Both the position numbers and the translations under genes were made by a program. From RUG14130 sp045598325 (GTDB lineage: Bacteria > Bacillota > Clostridia > Christensenellales > Aristaeellaceae): a stretch of DNA of 64,000 bases. The stretch lies in NCBI GenBank assembly GCA_045598325.1, contig JAZLLT010000064.1, forward strand, positions 1 to 64,000, written 5' to 3'. Every line of letters starts with the position of its first letter. Within the stretch, counting starts at the first letter, position 1. The notes below the pieces were generated by a model. That model worked only from the letters and a program-made list of their open reading frames with translations, made no database searches and had not been told where the DNA came from. Shown piece by piece: positions 1 to 8,457 of the stretch.

Positions 1-1095
1 CAGGCGACCGCAATGCGTTACGACGAAATCGACAAGGCGCCTGAAGAGAAGGCCCGCGGAATCACGATCAACACCGCGCATGTTGAGTACGAGACCGAGA
101 ACCGCCACTACGCGCATGTCGACTGCCCCGGCCACGCCGACTATGTCAAGAACATGATCACCGGTGCTGCCCAGATGGACGGCGCGATCCTGGTCGTTTC
201 TTCCGCAGATGGTCCCATGCCCCAGACCCGTGAGCACATCCTGCTCGCCCGTCAGGTAGGCGTACCCTACATCGTAGTATTCATGAACAAAGTCGACCAG
301 GTGGACGACGAAGAGCTGCTGGATCTGGTCGAGATGGAAATCCGCGACCTGCTGAGCGAGTACGAGTTCCCCGGCGACGACATTCCCGTTGTGAAGGGTT
401 CCGCTCTGAAGGCTCTGGAAGCGCTGCCCGCCGGCGGCAACGCGAAGGAACTGCCCGAGTGCAAGTGCATCTTCGAACTGATGGATGCAGTTGACGCTTA
501 CATTCCCGCTCCCGAGCGCGACACCGACAAGCCCTTCCTGATGCCCGTAGAAGATGTCTTCTCCATCACCGGACGCGGCACCGTTGCCACCGGCCGTGTT
601 GAGCGTGGTACCGTCAAGATGAGCGACCAGGTCGAAATCGTCGGTCTGACCGATGAGAAGCGCACCACCGTCGTTACCGGCGTTGAGATGTTCCGCAAAC
701 TGCTCGACTTCGCAGAGGCCGGCGACAATGTTGGTCTTCTTCTGCGCGGCGTGCAGCGCAACGAGATCGAGCGCGGTCAGGTTCTGGCGAAGCCCGGTTC
801 CATTCATCCCCACACCCACTTCATGGGTCAGGTTTATGTACTGACCAAGGAAGAAGGCGGCCGTCATACTCCCTTCTTCAACGGCTATCGTCCCCAGTTC
901 TATTTCCGTACCACCGATGTTACCGGCAACATCAAACTGCCCGAAGGCGTTGAGATGGTCATGCCCGGCGACAACATCGACATGGAAATCTCTCTGATCA
1001 CCCCCATTGCCTGCGAGGAAGGCCTCCGCTTCGCTATCCGTGAAGGCGGCCGCACCGTAGGTTCCGGCGTCGTCACCAAGATCCTCGCCGACTAA
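1..1095 (+). CDS. tuf: Translation elongation factor Tu (5' end missing)
   Basis: EF-Tu is the GTPase that delivers aminoacyl-tRNA to the ribosome. The reading frame is open from base 1, so the gene enters from outside the window. About the first 50 residues, including the P-loop, are absent. The retained part starts at switch I (EEKARGITINTAHVEYET), followed by DCPGHADY (G3) and NKVD (G4). The two C-terminal beta-barrel domains end in GGRTVGSGVVTKILAD, as in other bacterial EF-Tu. The ATG at base 13 is an internal Met, not the start. A strong terminator follows directly. Identification is essentially certain; whether it sits in a str operon (rpsL-rpsG-fusA-tuf) cannot be seen. Confidence 0.98.
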   Translation, partial: QATAMRYDEIDKAPEEKARGITINTAHVEYETENRHYAHVDCPGHADYVKNMITGAAQMDGAILVVSSADGPMPQTREHILLARQVGVPYIVVFMNKVDQVDDEELLDLVEMEIRDLLSEYEFPGDDIPVVKGSALKALEALPAGGNAKELPECKCIFELMDAVDAYIPAPERDTDKPFLMPVEDVFSITGRGTVATGRVERGTVKMSDQVEIVGLTDEKRTTVVTGVEMFRKLLDFAEAGDNVGLLLRGVQRNEIERGQVLAKPGSIHPHTHFMGQVYVLTKEEGGRHTPFFNGYRPQFYFRTTDVTGNIKLPEGVEMVMPGDNIDMEISLITPIACEEGLRFAIREGGRTVGSGVVTKILAD

Positions 1096-1105
1096 TCGCA
1101 CCTTT

Positions 1106-1145
1106 CAGGCATCCGGGAACATTCGTCTCCGGATGCCTGTTTTTA
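1106..1145 (+). terminator. Rho-independent terminator of tuf
   Basis: An 11-bp stem, CAGGCATCCGG paired with CCGGATGCCTG, is followed by TTTTT. It lies 11 bases after the tuf stop codon. Confidence 0.9.
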
Positions 1146-1169
1146 GAGTTTTGAAAGGAAACGAGAATC

Positions 1170-2192
1170 ATGAGCAAGTACACCATGGTTGCCCCGGACC
1201 TTCCCAATATCCCGTGGCAGGACAGACCCGCCGGGGTCATCAACAGCCCCCTGTGGCGCTACAGCGAGAACCCCATCATCAAGCGCAACCCCGTGAAGTA
1301 TGTGGCGCGCGTGTTCAACTCCTCTGTGCAGCCATGGAACGGCAAGTTCGTGGGCGTGTTCCGCTGCGACACCATCGAGACCAACATGACCATCCATGTG
1401 GGATTCTCCGATGACGGCTACAACTGGAACATCGACGAAGAGCCCATCAACTTTGTCGATGAGGACGGAAAGCCCTACAATCCCAACTACGCCTACGATC
1501 CCCGTCTCGTGCGCATCGATGACACCTTCTACATCATCTGGTGCACCGATTTCTGCGGAGCGGCCATCGGCCTTGCCGAGACCAAGGATTTCAAGACCTT
1601 TGTGCGCCATGAAAATCCCTTCCTGCCCTTCAACCGCAACGCGGTCATGTTCCCCCGTAAGATCAACGGCAATTTCATGATGCTCTCCCGTCCCTCCGAC
1701 AGCGGCCATACGCCCTTCGGCGACATCTTCGTCTCCGAGAGCCCGGACCTGACCTACTGGGGCAAGCACCGTCATGTGATGACCAGAGGCAACAACGGCT
1801 GGGAAGCGCTGAAGATCGGCGGCGGCGCCAACCCCATCGAAACTTCCGAGGGCTGGCTTCTGTTCTATCACGGCGTCATCATGACCTGCGACGGCTATGT
1901 GTACTCTATCGGCGGCGCGATCCTGGACAAGGATAACCCCTCCAAGGTGCTCTACCGCAGCAGGAGTTACCTGCATACCCCCGAAGAGTGGTATGAAGAG
2001 CGCGGTTTCGTGCCCAATGTCACCTTCCCCTGCTCCACTCTGCAGGACAAGGCGACCGGCCGCATCGCCATCTACTACGGCGCGGCGGACAGTTACACCG
2101 GTCTGGCGTTCGGCTACTTGGATGAGATCATCGATTTCATCAAGGAGCGCAGCATGACCACGCCCAATGATATCGAACTGGGCAAATATTGA
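1170..2192 (+). CDS. Glycoside hydrolase family 130 phosphorylase (mannoside phosphorylase-like)
   Basis: GH130 enzymes phosphorolyse beta-mannosides such as mannosyl-glucose or manno-oligosaccharides, releasing mannose-1-phosphate. The 340-residue length is typical. Family blocks seen are YDPRLVRIDDTFYIIWC, RNAVMFPRKINGNFMMLSRP, W..LKIGGGANPI.T..GWLLFYHGV and VPNVTFPCS ending in YYGAADSYTGLAFG. There is no signal peptide, so the enzyme acts in the cytoplasm on imported oligosaccharides. The start is the ATG preceded by AAAGGAAACGAGAATC. I see no clear promoter between the tuf terminator and this gene, so leaky read-through from tuf is possible. The exact substrate (mannosyl-glucose versus mannobiose) cannot be read from the sequence. 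Confidence 0.88.
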   Translation: MSKYTMVAPDLPNIPWQDRPAGVINSPLWRYSENPIIKRNPVKYVARVFNSSVQPWNGKFVGVFRCDTIETNMTIHVGFSDDGYNWNIDEEPINFVDEDGKPYNPNYAYDPRLVRIDDTFYIIWCTDFCGAAIGLAETKDFKTFVRHENPFLPFNRNAVMFPRKINGNFMMLSRPSDSGHTPFGDIFVSESPDLTYWGKHRHVMTRGNNGWEALKIGGGANPIETSEGWLLFYHGVIMTCDGYVYSIGGAILDKDNPSKVLYRSRSYLHTPEEWYEERGFVPNVTFPCSTLQDKATGRIAIYYGAADSYTGLAFGYLDEIIDFIKERSMTTPNDIELGKY

Positions 2193-2208
2193 TCGGGCTG
2201 ACGCCCTG

Positions 2209-2241
2209 CGTTTCAAATGAATCGGAGATCCATTTGAAACG
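2209..2241. repeat. 11-bp inverted repeat / stem-loop after the GH130 gene
   Basis: CGTTTCAAATG pairs with CATTTGAAACG around an 11-base loop, 17 bases after the stop codon. No T-run follows, so it is more likely an RNA-stabilising hairpin than a terminator. Confidence 0.6.
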
Positions 2242-2244
2242 GAC

Positions 2245-2287
2245 AAAATACCGTGGAGAAATCAATGATTTTTCCACGGTATTTTTG
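2245..2287 (+). terminator. Rho-independent terminator of the GH130 gene
   Basis: AAAATACCGTGGA pairs with TCCACGGTATTTT, and the stem runs into a T tract. The A tract on the other side would let it work for the minus strand too. Confidence 0.8.
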
Positions 2288-2479
2288 ATTTTGCGGATTT
2301 TGCTGAAATTTCTGCGGAAATTTCCGGGCGCAAAATCCGAGAGGTATGGATTTTTCACTCCGGGTCGGCAGGCTTGCCTGCGTAATAATTCTCCTCGGGG
2401 GGACAAAGTTTCCTGCGGATTGAAAGTCAGAGGGCTGCAGCCCTCTGAAACTCCCAAAGGGATTTACTTGATTTCTGTT
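2288..2479. other. Non-coding spacer with palindromes, possible intergenic repeat element
   Basis: No plausible gene lies between the convergent GH130 and DUF4838 genes. The spacer contains GCAGGC-TT-GCCTGC at 2368-2381 and a perfect 22-base palindrome centred on CTGCAG at 2427-2448. The second palindrome could act as a weak terminator for the minus-strand operon. The layout resembles the small mobile or REP-like repeats found between genes in Clostridia, but no second copy is visible in this window. Confidence 0.45.
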
Positions 2480-4354
2480 TCATGAGTTCCTAAGCGGGAT
2501 GCCGACGAGGATCTCGATTCTCCACGGGTCCACATCGCTTTGATGGGTGACTTCGCGGCGGTTGACGAGGGGCAGGAATTCCGTTTCGTAGACGCGCAGG
2601 GCGCCGTCCTTGTCGCCTTCTGCGCGCAGACGGAGCAATTCCCCGTACAGACGGGCGTATTCACAGAAGAAGGCCAGTTTCTCCCACATTTTCTCCTGCG
2701 CCGCGTGTGCGCAGGGCGCATGGGACGCGCAGAGGGCGGCAAGTTCCTTTGTCAGCGCGGGCACGCGGGAAAGGGCCACCGCGTACTCCGGGTCCCGCTT
2801 CGGGATGGAACGCAGGAGGTAATCCCTGTTGAAACAGGCGGAAACACGGCAGAGGAGATCGCTCACCGTTTGACCGTCCTGCCCGTAGCAGGCGGCATAG
2901 TAACGGGCGGCAAGGTCTTCGCAGGAGAGGGAGGTATCGAAAGCGGTCTGCCCCATCACATAACCCGCGATGCCGTTGGGAAAGTGGTTGCGCAGGTTCT
3001 GACAACTGATGATGCCGTTCAAGCCAAGTGCTTTGTGCGTTTTCAGATCGCGGGAGATGAGGCGCGTGATGCCCTCGTGGGTCGGGTCGCCGTACTCGCC
3101 GCGGGCGAGGTAGTAGTCGTAGTCGAAGCAGTCGCAACCCTCCGTCGCCGCCTGCCAGGAAGCGAGGAAGCGGAGATTGAGCGAAAGGTCGGCGGGGAAG
3201 GAGAGGTGATTTCGGATGAAAGGCGGCTCGCTCTCCGCAATGACGGTTTCGTCAAAGGACTGCACAAAGGAGCGGGTGATGGGCGCGAACATGAGCACGA
3301 AGCGGGAAGGGTTATGAAGCCGTGTCGCCTCGGGCGCCCAGAGCAAATCCACATACAGCAGCATGACCACGCGGGCGGAGGAACCGATGGCGGACAGTTT
3401 CTCGTCGACGCGGTTGAGCAAATCGAGATAATGGTCGGATGGGCGTTTTTTCCCGCAGGCCTCGCATTCGCAGTGGTTGTTGCAGTCGTCCGCCAGCCAC
3501 ACATGGATGTAGTCCGCGGAGGGATTCTGACGGGCGTAGCGGACCACGCTTTCGGCGAACGCTTCCACCGCGTCCCGGTTGCTCATGCATAGGTTCGTGT
3601 TGGCGGGGATACCGCCCCACAGCGCCCGCTTCCCGTTTACTTCCGCGATCATCGCGCGGTGCTTTTCATCGGGGGTGTCCGTGTTTTTCGCCCAGCCGTC
3701 GGAAGAAAGCCCCAGCGCCCGGCCCGTCCAACCATGTCCCACGCGGTGCTGAAGGAGGCCCCGCAGGCGCATGGCGGCGTCCATGTCCTCCATGACGCGT
3801 TTGGAGTCCTCCATGGTCCACGGGACAGAAGCACGGAAAGGATTCCTGCCGTCCGAATAGTATCTGGTCAGGAAGGTGTGGGGCGTCTCGAACTGGGAAA
3901 AGAAGGCGTTGCAGCCGACTTTCGGAAGCCAGTCAATGAAGTCGAGGATATTCTGCGGAGCAACCGAACCCTCGATGCAAACGCCTCTGTGCCGCAGGGA
4001 CGCGGTCCGTTTTTCAAAGGCGAAGAAGTCTTCCTTCCGTTTCAGACGCCGGACGACCTCGTATTCCTTCCCGGGGCGCAGGAACGCGCAGCCGGTGAGG
4101 GAAAGGTAGCGGTACACGCCGAGCAGCACCGAGCGGGGATTGTTCCCGCGGATGACGCCCGCATCTCCCCGCACATCGATGAGATATTGGTCATCAAGAG
4201 CGCTGTCGCTGACGGCGGGCATACCGCAGGCGGTGAGGTCCGTGACGCCAAGACGATAGTTGATATCCGGCGCGCCCATCAAATCCAAATAACCCTGCAG
4301 TTCGCTTGCCGCGAACCGCAGGGTTTCGTTATTCTGTTCGCAAGTGACGCGCAT
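2480..4354 (-). CDS. DUF4838-domain protein, putative glycoside hydrolase
   Basis: This protein of about 624 residues begins with MRVTCEQNNETLRFAASEL, a GH20b/alpha-glucuronidase-like N-terminal domain. The block IHVWLADDCNNHCECEACGKKRPSDHYLDLLNRV is characteristic of DUF4838 proteins. These are TIM-barrel proteins often found in polysaccharide-utilisation loci and presumed to be glycosidases; no reaction is established. I chose the ATG at 4354 because its A overlaps the upstream stop codon (TGATG), giving translational coupling. A longer in-frame extension to 4396 exists but would run deep into the neighbour. No signal peptide is seen. It is the last gene of the 9.9-2.5 kb minus-strand operon. 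Confidence 0.75.
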   Translation of the reverse strand: MRVTCEQNNETLRFAASELQGYLDLMGAPDINYRLGVTDLTACGMPAVSDSALDDQYLIDVRGDAGVIRGNNPRSVLLGVYRYLSLTGCAFLRPGKEYEVVRRLKRKEDFFAFEKRTASLRHRGVCIEGSVAPQNILDFIDWLPKVGCNAFFSQFETPHTFLTRYYSDGRNPFRASVPWTMEDSKRVMEDMDAAMRLRGLLQHRVGHGWTGRALGLSSDGWAKNTDTPDEKHRAMIAEVNGKRALWGGIPANTNLCMSNRDAVEAFAESVVRYARQNPSADYIHVWLADDCNNHCECEACGKKRPSDHYLDLLNRVDEKLSAIGSSARVVMLLYVDLLWAPEATRLHNPSRFVLMFAPITRSFVQSFDETVIAESEPPFIRNHLSFPADLSLNLRFLASWQAATEGCDCFDYDYYLARGEYGDPTHEGITRLISRDLKTHKALGLNGIISCQNLRNHFPNGIAGYVMGQTAFDTSLSCEDLAARYYAACYGQDGQTVSDLLCRVSACFNRDYLLRSIPKRDPEYAVALSRVPALTKELAALCASHAPCAHAAQEKMWEKLAFFCEYARLYGELLRLRAEGDKDGALRVYETEFLPLVNRREVTHQSDVDPWRIEILVGIPLRNS

Positions 4355-5706
4355 CACAGTTTTTCCGCAAACGCTTCGATTTCGCCCAGATCCCACAGGA
4401 AGGAGCCGGAGAGATACTTGTCGCGGATGTCGCGGGAGCGGAGGAACGCGTCCACCACATCGTCATGGCTGATGCCGATGTCTTCGGGCGTCATGGGCAT
4501 GCCGGTGACGCGCATCTTACCCAGCAGCCACTCCTTGTCGGGCAGTTCTTCGGAGATGATTTTCTGAATCGCGTCCCAATTGTCCAGAATGGCGTTCAGA
4601 CGCTTCAGATGCTTCTCGGGGCTGTTCTTTTGGGTCTTTTTCTCGATTTCCAACACCTGCGGAGCGGTCTTGCCGAACACGCGGCAGATCTCCTTCTCCC
4701 ACGCGGCGGGATCGAATTCCGCCATGTGACGGAGGGCTTTCTCGCGGGAGGGGACGAGGGTCTTGATACCGTCGTAGATGTTCATAGTCAGCACGGTGCC
4801 GACGCCTACCTGAATGCCGTGCAGGTCCGCTTCCTTGCCGCGCTCCAGCGCCAGCATTTCCCATACATGGCTGAAATAGTGTTCAAGGCCGCTGGCGGGA
4901 CGGGAAACCTTCGCAAAACTCATCGCGAAGCCGGACAATACCAGGCCTTCCGCGACGGCGCCCACGGCGTCGGGATCGCGGAGGGCGAGTTTGTCGGAAG
5001 CCGCCATGATCTTTTTGAGAGCATTGCGCATCAGCTGCGCCACATGCTCGCAGTAATATTCGCCGGTGACGATGTGGGAAATGCGCCATTCGCATACGGA
5101 AATGTATTTGGCGACCATGTCGCCGAAGCCCGCCCACAGCATGCGCATGGGTGCCTGCGCCATGATTTCGGTGTCCAGCACGATGCCCGCGGGGCAGCGG
5201 TTGTAAAGAGTGGTCTTCACGCTGTCCACAACCATGGAGGAGGAGTTGCTCGCGAAGCCGTCCATGGAGGGCGCGGTGCCCACGATGATCTGGGGCAGGT
5301 TCGCACTATACGAAAATACCTTGCAGCAGTCGTTGATGACGCCGCCGCCCACGCCGATGACGGTGTCGCAGGTGGTGTCAAAGTGCATGCAGAGGGAGCC
5401 GACGGAGTATTCGTTGGGCTCGCACTTGGGATAGCCGTTTTCGGAGAGGATGAAGACGGTGCTGCCGATGCCCGCTTCTTTGAGGACCGCGGCTACCTTT
5501 TGGCCCGCCGCGGCATAGGTGTTTTTGTCGCAGACGATAAAGGGCTTGCTGCCGCCAACGGCTTTCATCGCTTCGGGCAGGGAACGGATGGCGCCGCGCG
5601 CGATCTTGATGTACTTGAGGCTCACGCCGTGATGCACGCCGCATTCGCAGTCGAAGCCTTCGGGACGCATGAGTTCGTTGAGCGACAGATTTTCAAACAG
5701 TTCCAT
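4354..5706 (-). CDS. sn-glycerol-1-phosphate dehydrogenase family protein (AraM/EgsA-like)
   Basis: This enzyme of the dehydroquinate synthase/iron-ADH superfamily interconverts dihydroxyacetone phosphate and sn-glycerol-1-phosphate with NAD(P)H. It has the GVGGGVINDCCK nucleotide-binding loop, a TAPSMDGFAS block typical of AraM/EgsA, and candidate metal ligands in GFGDM, GLEHYFSH and DLHGIQVGVG. Its 450 residues exceed archaeal EgsA (about 350) and match the bacterial AraM size class. Bacterial homologues sit in sugar operons (B. subtilis araM). Here it is coupled to a DUF4838 gene, consistent with a role in glycan-derived polyol phosphate or G1P-based lipid metabolism. The ribosome site GAAAGGAAGTTTTTAAT precedes the ATG. 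Confidence 0.82.
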   Translation of the reverse strand: MELFENLSLNELMRPEGFDCECGVHHGVSLKYIKIARGAIRSLPEAMKAVGGSKPFIVCDKNTYAAAGQKVAAVLKEAGIGSTVFILSENGYPKCEPNEYSVGSLCMHFDTTCDTVIGVGGGVINDCCKVFSYSANLPQIIVGTAPSMDGFASNSSSMVVDSVKTTLYNRCPAGIVLDTEIMAQAPMRMLWAGFGDMVAKYISVCEWRISHIVTGEYYCEHVAQLMRNALKKIMAASDKLALRDPDAVGAVAEGLVLSGFAMSFAKVSRPASGLEHYFSHVWEMLALERGKEADLHGIQVGVGTVLTMNIYDGIKTLVPSREKALRHMAEFDPAAWEKEICRVFGKTAPQVLEIEKKTQKNSPEKHLKRLNAILDNWDAIQKIISEELPDKEWLLGKMRVTGMPMTPEDIGISHDDVVDAFLRSRDIRDKYLSGSFLWDLGEIEAFAEKL

Positions 5707-5724
5707 ATTAAAAACTTCCTTTCG

Positions 5725-6693
5725 TCAGGCAAGTGCATCCATGTATTGTTTGAGGAACGATTCGGTCTCCTCACGGGTGGACAGGCGGTTGACCGCGCCG
5801 CGCAGTTTGCTGCTGCCGGGCAGACCCTGCAGATACCACGCGATATGCTTGCGCATTTCGAGGATGCCGACTTCCTCGCCGAGGGTCGCAATCTGCATAT
5901 CGAGGTGCCGGAGCGCTGTTTCCGCTTTTTCGCGGGGTGTGGGCGGCGTGTAGGGGACGCCGCTTACCGCGCAGGCGATTTCTTTGAAAATCCACGGGTT
6001 TCCCTGCGCCGCGCGGGCAACCATCACGGCGTCGCAGCCCGTTTCTTTTTTCATGCGCAGGGCGTCTTCACCGCTGCGGATGTCGCCGTTTCCGATGACG
6101 GGGATGCGGACCGATCGCTTCACCTGACCGATGATGTCCCAGACCGCCGACCCGGAATAGAACATATCGCGGGTGCGGGGATGGACGGTGACCGCTTGGG
6201 CGCCGCTCTCTTCGGCGACGCGGGCGATTTCGGGAGCGTTCAGGTGCTCCTTGTCCCAGCCCGCGCGGATCTTCACCGTGACGGGCTTTTCCGACGCTTT
6301 GACGAGAGCGGAAATGAGCCGACCCGCCTTCACGGGATCGGTCATGAGGGCGCTGCCCTCGCCGTTAGATACGATTTTATGGGCGGGGCAGCCCATGTTG
6401 AAATCGAAAAAATCGAAGGCGGAGCCGTTCAGCATTTGCACCGCGCGGGTGAGCATGTCCTCTTCGCTTCCGAACAACTGCAGCGCGCAGATGCCTTCGT
6501 CCGGGTGCTTGGTGGTGATCTCCTGATGCACACGCCGCTCCGGGTAGTATACATAGCCCTTGGCGGAGAGCATTTCGCTGACCGACCACGCGGAGCCCAT
6601 CTCGTGGCAGAGCAGGCGCATGTTCACATCCGTGACGCCCGCCATGGGCGCCAGCGCCGCGCCCGCGGGCAATTCGACAGAACCTATCTTCAT
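5725..6693 (-). CDS. dusB: tRNA-dihydrouridine synthase
   Basis: Dus enzymes reduce uridine to dihydrouridine in the tRNA D-loop using FMN and NADPH. Seen in order are LAPMAGVTD, the NMGCPAHKIVSNGEGSALM segment with the catalytic Cys, VKIRAGWD, VHPRTRDMFYSG, GNGDI and MVARAAQGNPWIF. This matches the bacterial DusB/YacF group. The 322-residue length is typical. I use the ATG at 6693, which overlaps the preceding stop as TGATG; an in-frame TTG lies one codon upstream. It lies in an operon with no obvious functional link. Confidence 0.93.
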   Translation of the reverse strand: MKIGSVELPAGAALAPMAGVTDVNMRLLCHEMGSAWSVSEMLSAKGYVYYPERRVHQEITTKHPDEGICALQLFGSEEDMLTRAVQMLNGSAFDFFDFNMGCPAHKIVSNGEGSALMTDPVKAGRLISALVKASEKPVTVKIRAGWDKEHLNAPEIARVAEESGAQAVTVHPRTRDMFYSGSAVWDIIGQVKRSVRIPVIGNGDIRSGEDALRMKKETGCDAVMVARAAQGNPWIFKEIACAVSGVPYTPPTPREKAETALRHLDMQIATLGEEVGILEMRKHIAWYLQGLPGSSKLRGAVNRLSTREETESFLKQYMDALA

Positions 6694-7223
6694 CAACTTG
6701 CCGTGTCCTTATAGCCTGTATCCTGAATGAGACCGGAGATCTTCCACTTGCCGTCGCTCTGCCTGTGCAGGGTCACCGTGCAGCGGGAACTCTCCCACGG
6801 GGCGATCTTGTCGGGCGCGGTGGTGGCATAGGCGGCCTTCACATTGCCCGTGATGCCGCTCACGAACTCCGTCACCGTGCAGGTGATGGTGTCCTCCCAG
6901 GGCCACGCGCGCAGTTTCTGGATCTTCACATCGTATTCGAAGGAGGTGATGTTGTAGGAGTAGTAGGGGCTGCTTTCCGTGAGCGATATTTTGAGTACCG
7001 GGTCCTGATTCAGGAAGGACACGGCGAAATAGTTATTGAGCACGGTGTAATCTTCCCTCGTCAGGCAGACTTCCACCCGCTTTTCCAGCCCTTCCGTCAC
7101 GAGGATGTAGGCGGTGCCGATGTTGTAGGCCATGTAGAACACGCAGATGAGCAGGGAGATGACCAGAGTGAAAACCAGCAGTTTCACGGCGATCCTGCCC
7201 ATCGCGCGGCGCAGATACTTCAT
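6693..7223 (-). CDS. Membrane-anchored hypothetical protein downstream of a ZorAB-like pair
   Basis: The product has 176 residues. A basic N-terminus (MKYLRRAMGRIAVK) precedes one transmembrane segment (about residues 13-36). An external domain of about 135 residues follows, rich in alternating hydrophobic and polar stretches and suggestive of a small alpha+beta (NTF2-like) fold; this fold is a guess. I do not recognise the family. It starts 10 bases after the ZorB-like gene with an AAGGAGT ribosome site, so it probably belongs functionally to the ZorAB-like motor rather than to the coupled dus gene. Confidence 0.7.
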   Translation of the reverse strand: MKYLRRAMGRIAVKLLVFTLVISLLICVFYMAYNIGTAYILVTEGLEKRVEVCLTREDYTVLNNYFAVSFLNQDPVLKISLTESSPYYSYNITSFEYDVKIQKLRAWPWEDTITCTVTEFVSGITGNVKAAYATTAPDKIAPWESSRCTVTLHRQSDGKWKISGLIQDTGYKDTAS

Positions 7224-7233
7224 ACGATACTCC

Positions 7234-8457
7234 TTAGTTGCCCATCAGTTCCAGAAGCGTTCTGGTGGCGTCAATGGTCTCGTCGTCCTTCAGACGGAAT
7301 TTGATTTCGACGCGGCGGGAGGCGTCCTTGTCCTCATTCCCGTAGCGGTCATAGATGAGGTCGGAATAGGAGCGTCCCGCGACGGTGACGGCGGAGCGGA
7401 AATCCTTCTGCTGCGCGTTCGTCAGGCGGAGCACACGGCTCATATAGTCGCTGCCGAGCACATAGTCCGCCACGCTCTCGGCGCGTTTCTGGGACAGTTC
7501 CATATTGTACAGATAGGCGTCCACGCCGGTCTTGCCGGTGGAGTCCGTGTGCCCTTCGATGATGATCTCCGCGATGTAGGGGCGGAATTCATCCGAGAGC
7601 ACCACATTCAGATACACGGGCAGGATGCGGTCCAGATACGCCATGCCTTCGGTCTTCAGGTCGGTTTTGCCCGTATCGAACAGCGCGCCGCCGGAGAGGG
7701 AGATGGAGCCGGTCTTGGCGTCCACGCCCACGGAGATGCCGTTTCTGCGCAGTTCTGCCGAGAGTTCCTCGATGATCTGGGTCTTGACGCCCAGCAGCAG
7801 CTCCAGTTGGCTCTGGGTCTGCGCCAGTTGCTGCTTGTACAGCGTGAGTTCGCTTTCATACTGCGCGATCACGCCCTGCGTGTCCTGCGAGGCGGCGAGC
7901 AGAGCGGAATAGTCTTTCCCGAGGGCATCCAGTTCCCTGCGCTTGCTGTCCAACTGCGCCTGCAGCCGGACGATCTGGTCGTTGATTCCGTCGAGATTGC
8001 TTTCCAGCACCTGTTTGTCCAGCAGGAGTTGGCTGTTTTGAGCGCTGAGCGTATCGTTCGTGCCCTGCAGGTTGATGATGATGGTGTTCTTTTCCGCCAG
8101 TTCATCGTTTGCTGTGTCGAGTTTATCGGACAGAATGTGGATCTGCTCCGTGGCGTCGGCGAGGTTGCTGACCGCGGTATCCCGCTCCTGCTCGGCGGCG
8201 GCAAGGGCGCTGTTGGCTTCGCCCAGGAGGATAATGAGTTCCTCCCGGTCCTGCTCGCTCTCTTCCGCCCGGGCAAGGGCGATCTGATACTCGTTTCTGG
8301 CCTGAATGTATTTATTCTCCTGCTCGTTCAGGGTGAACATCATGGAGAAGATGACGAAAATGAAAATCAGCACCAGAACGCTCATCATGTCCGAGAAACT
8401 GAGCCAGAAACTGCCGCTCTCGCCGCCCGACTTTCTTCTGCGGCGGTCGTACTTCAT
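7234..8457 (-). CDS. MotB/ZorB-like protein: N-terminal TM, coiled coil, OmpA peptidoglycan-binding domain
   Basis: The product has 407 residues. After a basic N-terminus, FWLSFSDMMSVLVLIFIFVIF forms one transmembrane helix with Asp23 at the position of the ion-carrying Asp of MotB and ZorB. Residues about 45-230 are a long coiled coil (many Leu/Gln/Glu heptads). The C-terminus (about 255-395) is an OmpA/MotB domain with IIIEGHTDSTG, LSQKRAESVADYV and DASRRVEIKF. Such proteins anchor a rotary stator to peptidoglycan. The partner gene overlaps it by 4 bases (ATGA). No flagellar genes are nearby. The coiled coil is much longer than in flagellar MotB. Confidence 0.87.
   Translation of the reverse strand: MKYDRRRRKSGGESGSFWLSFSDMMSVLVLIFIFVIFSMMFTLNEQENKYIQARNEYQIALARAEESEQDREELIILLGEANSALAAAEQERDTAVSNLADATEQIHILSDKLDTANDELAEKNTIIINLQGTNDTLSAQNSQLLLDKQVLESNLDGINDQIVRLQAQLDSKRRELDALGKDYSALLAASQDTQGVIAQYESELTLYKQQLAQTQSQLELLLGVKTQIIEELSAELRRNGISVGVDAKTGSISLSGGALFDTGKTDLKTEGMAYLDRILPVYLNVVLSDEFRPYIAEIIIEGHTDSTGKTGVDAYLYNMELSQKRAESVADYVLGSDYMSRVLRLTNAQQKDFRSAVTVAGRSYSDLIYDRYGNEDKDASRRVEIKFRLKDDETIDATRTLLELMGN

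Noticed and set aside
4465..6714. 749-codon open frame on the plus strand
   Set aside because: Antisense to the G1P dehydrogenase-like and dus genes; composition typical of a shadow.
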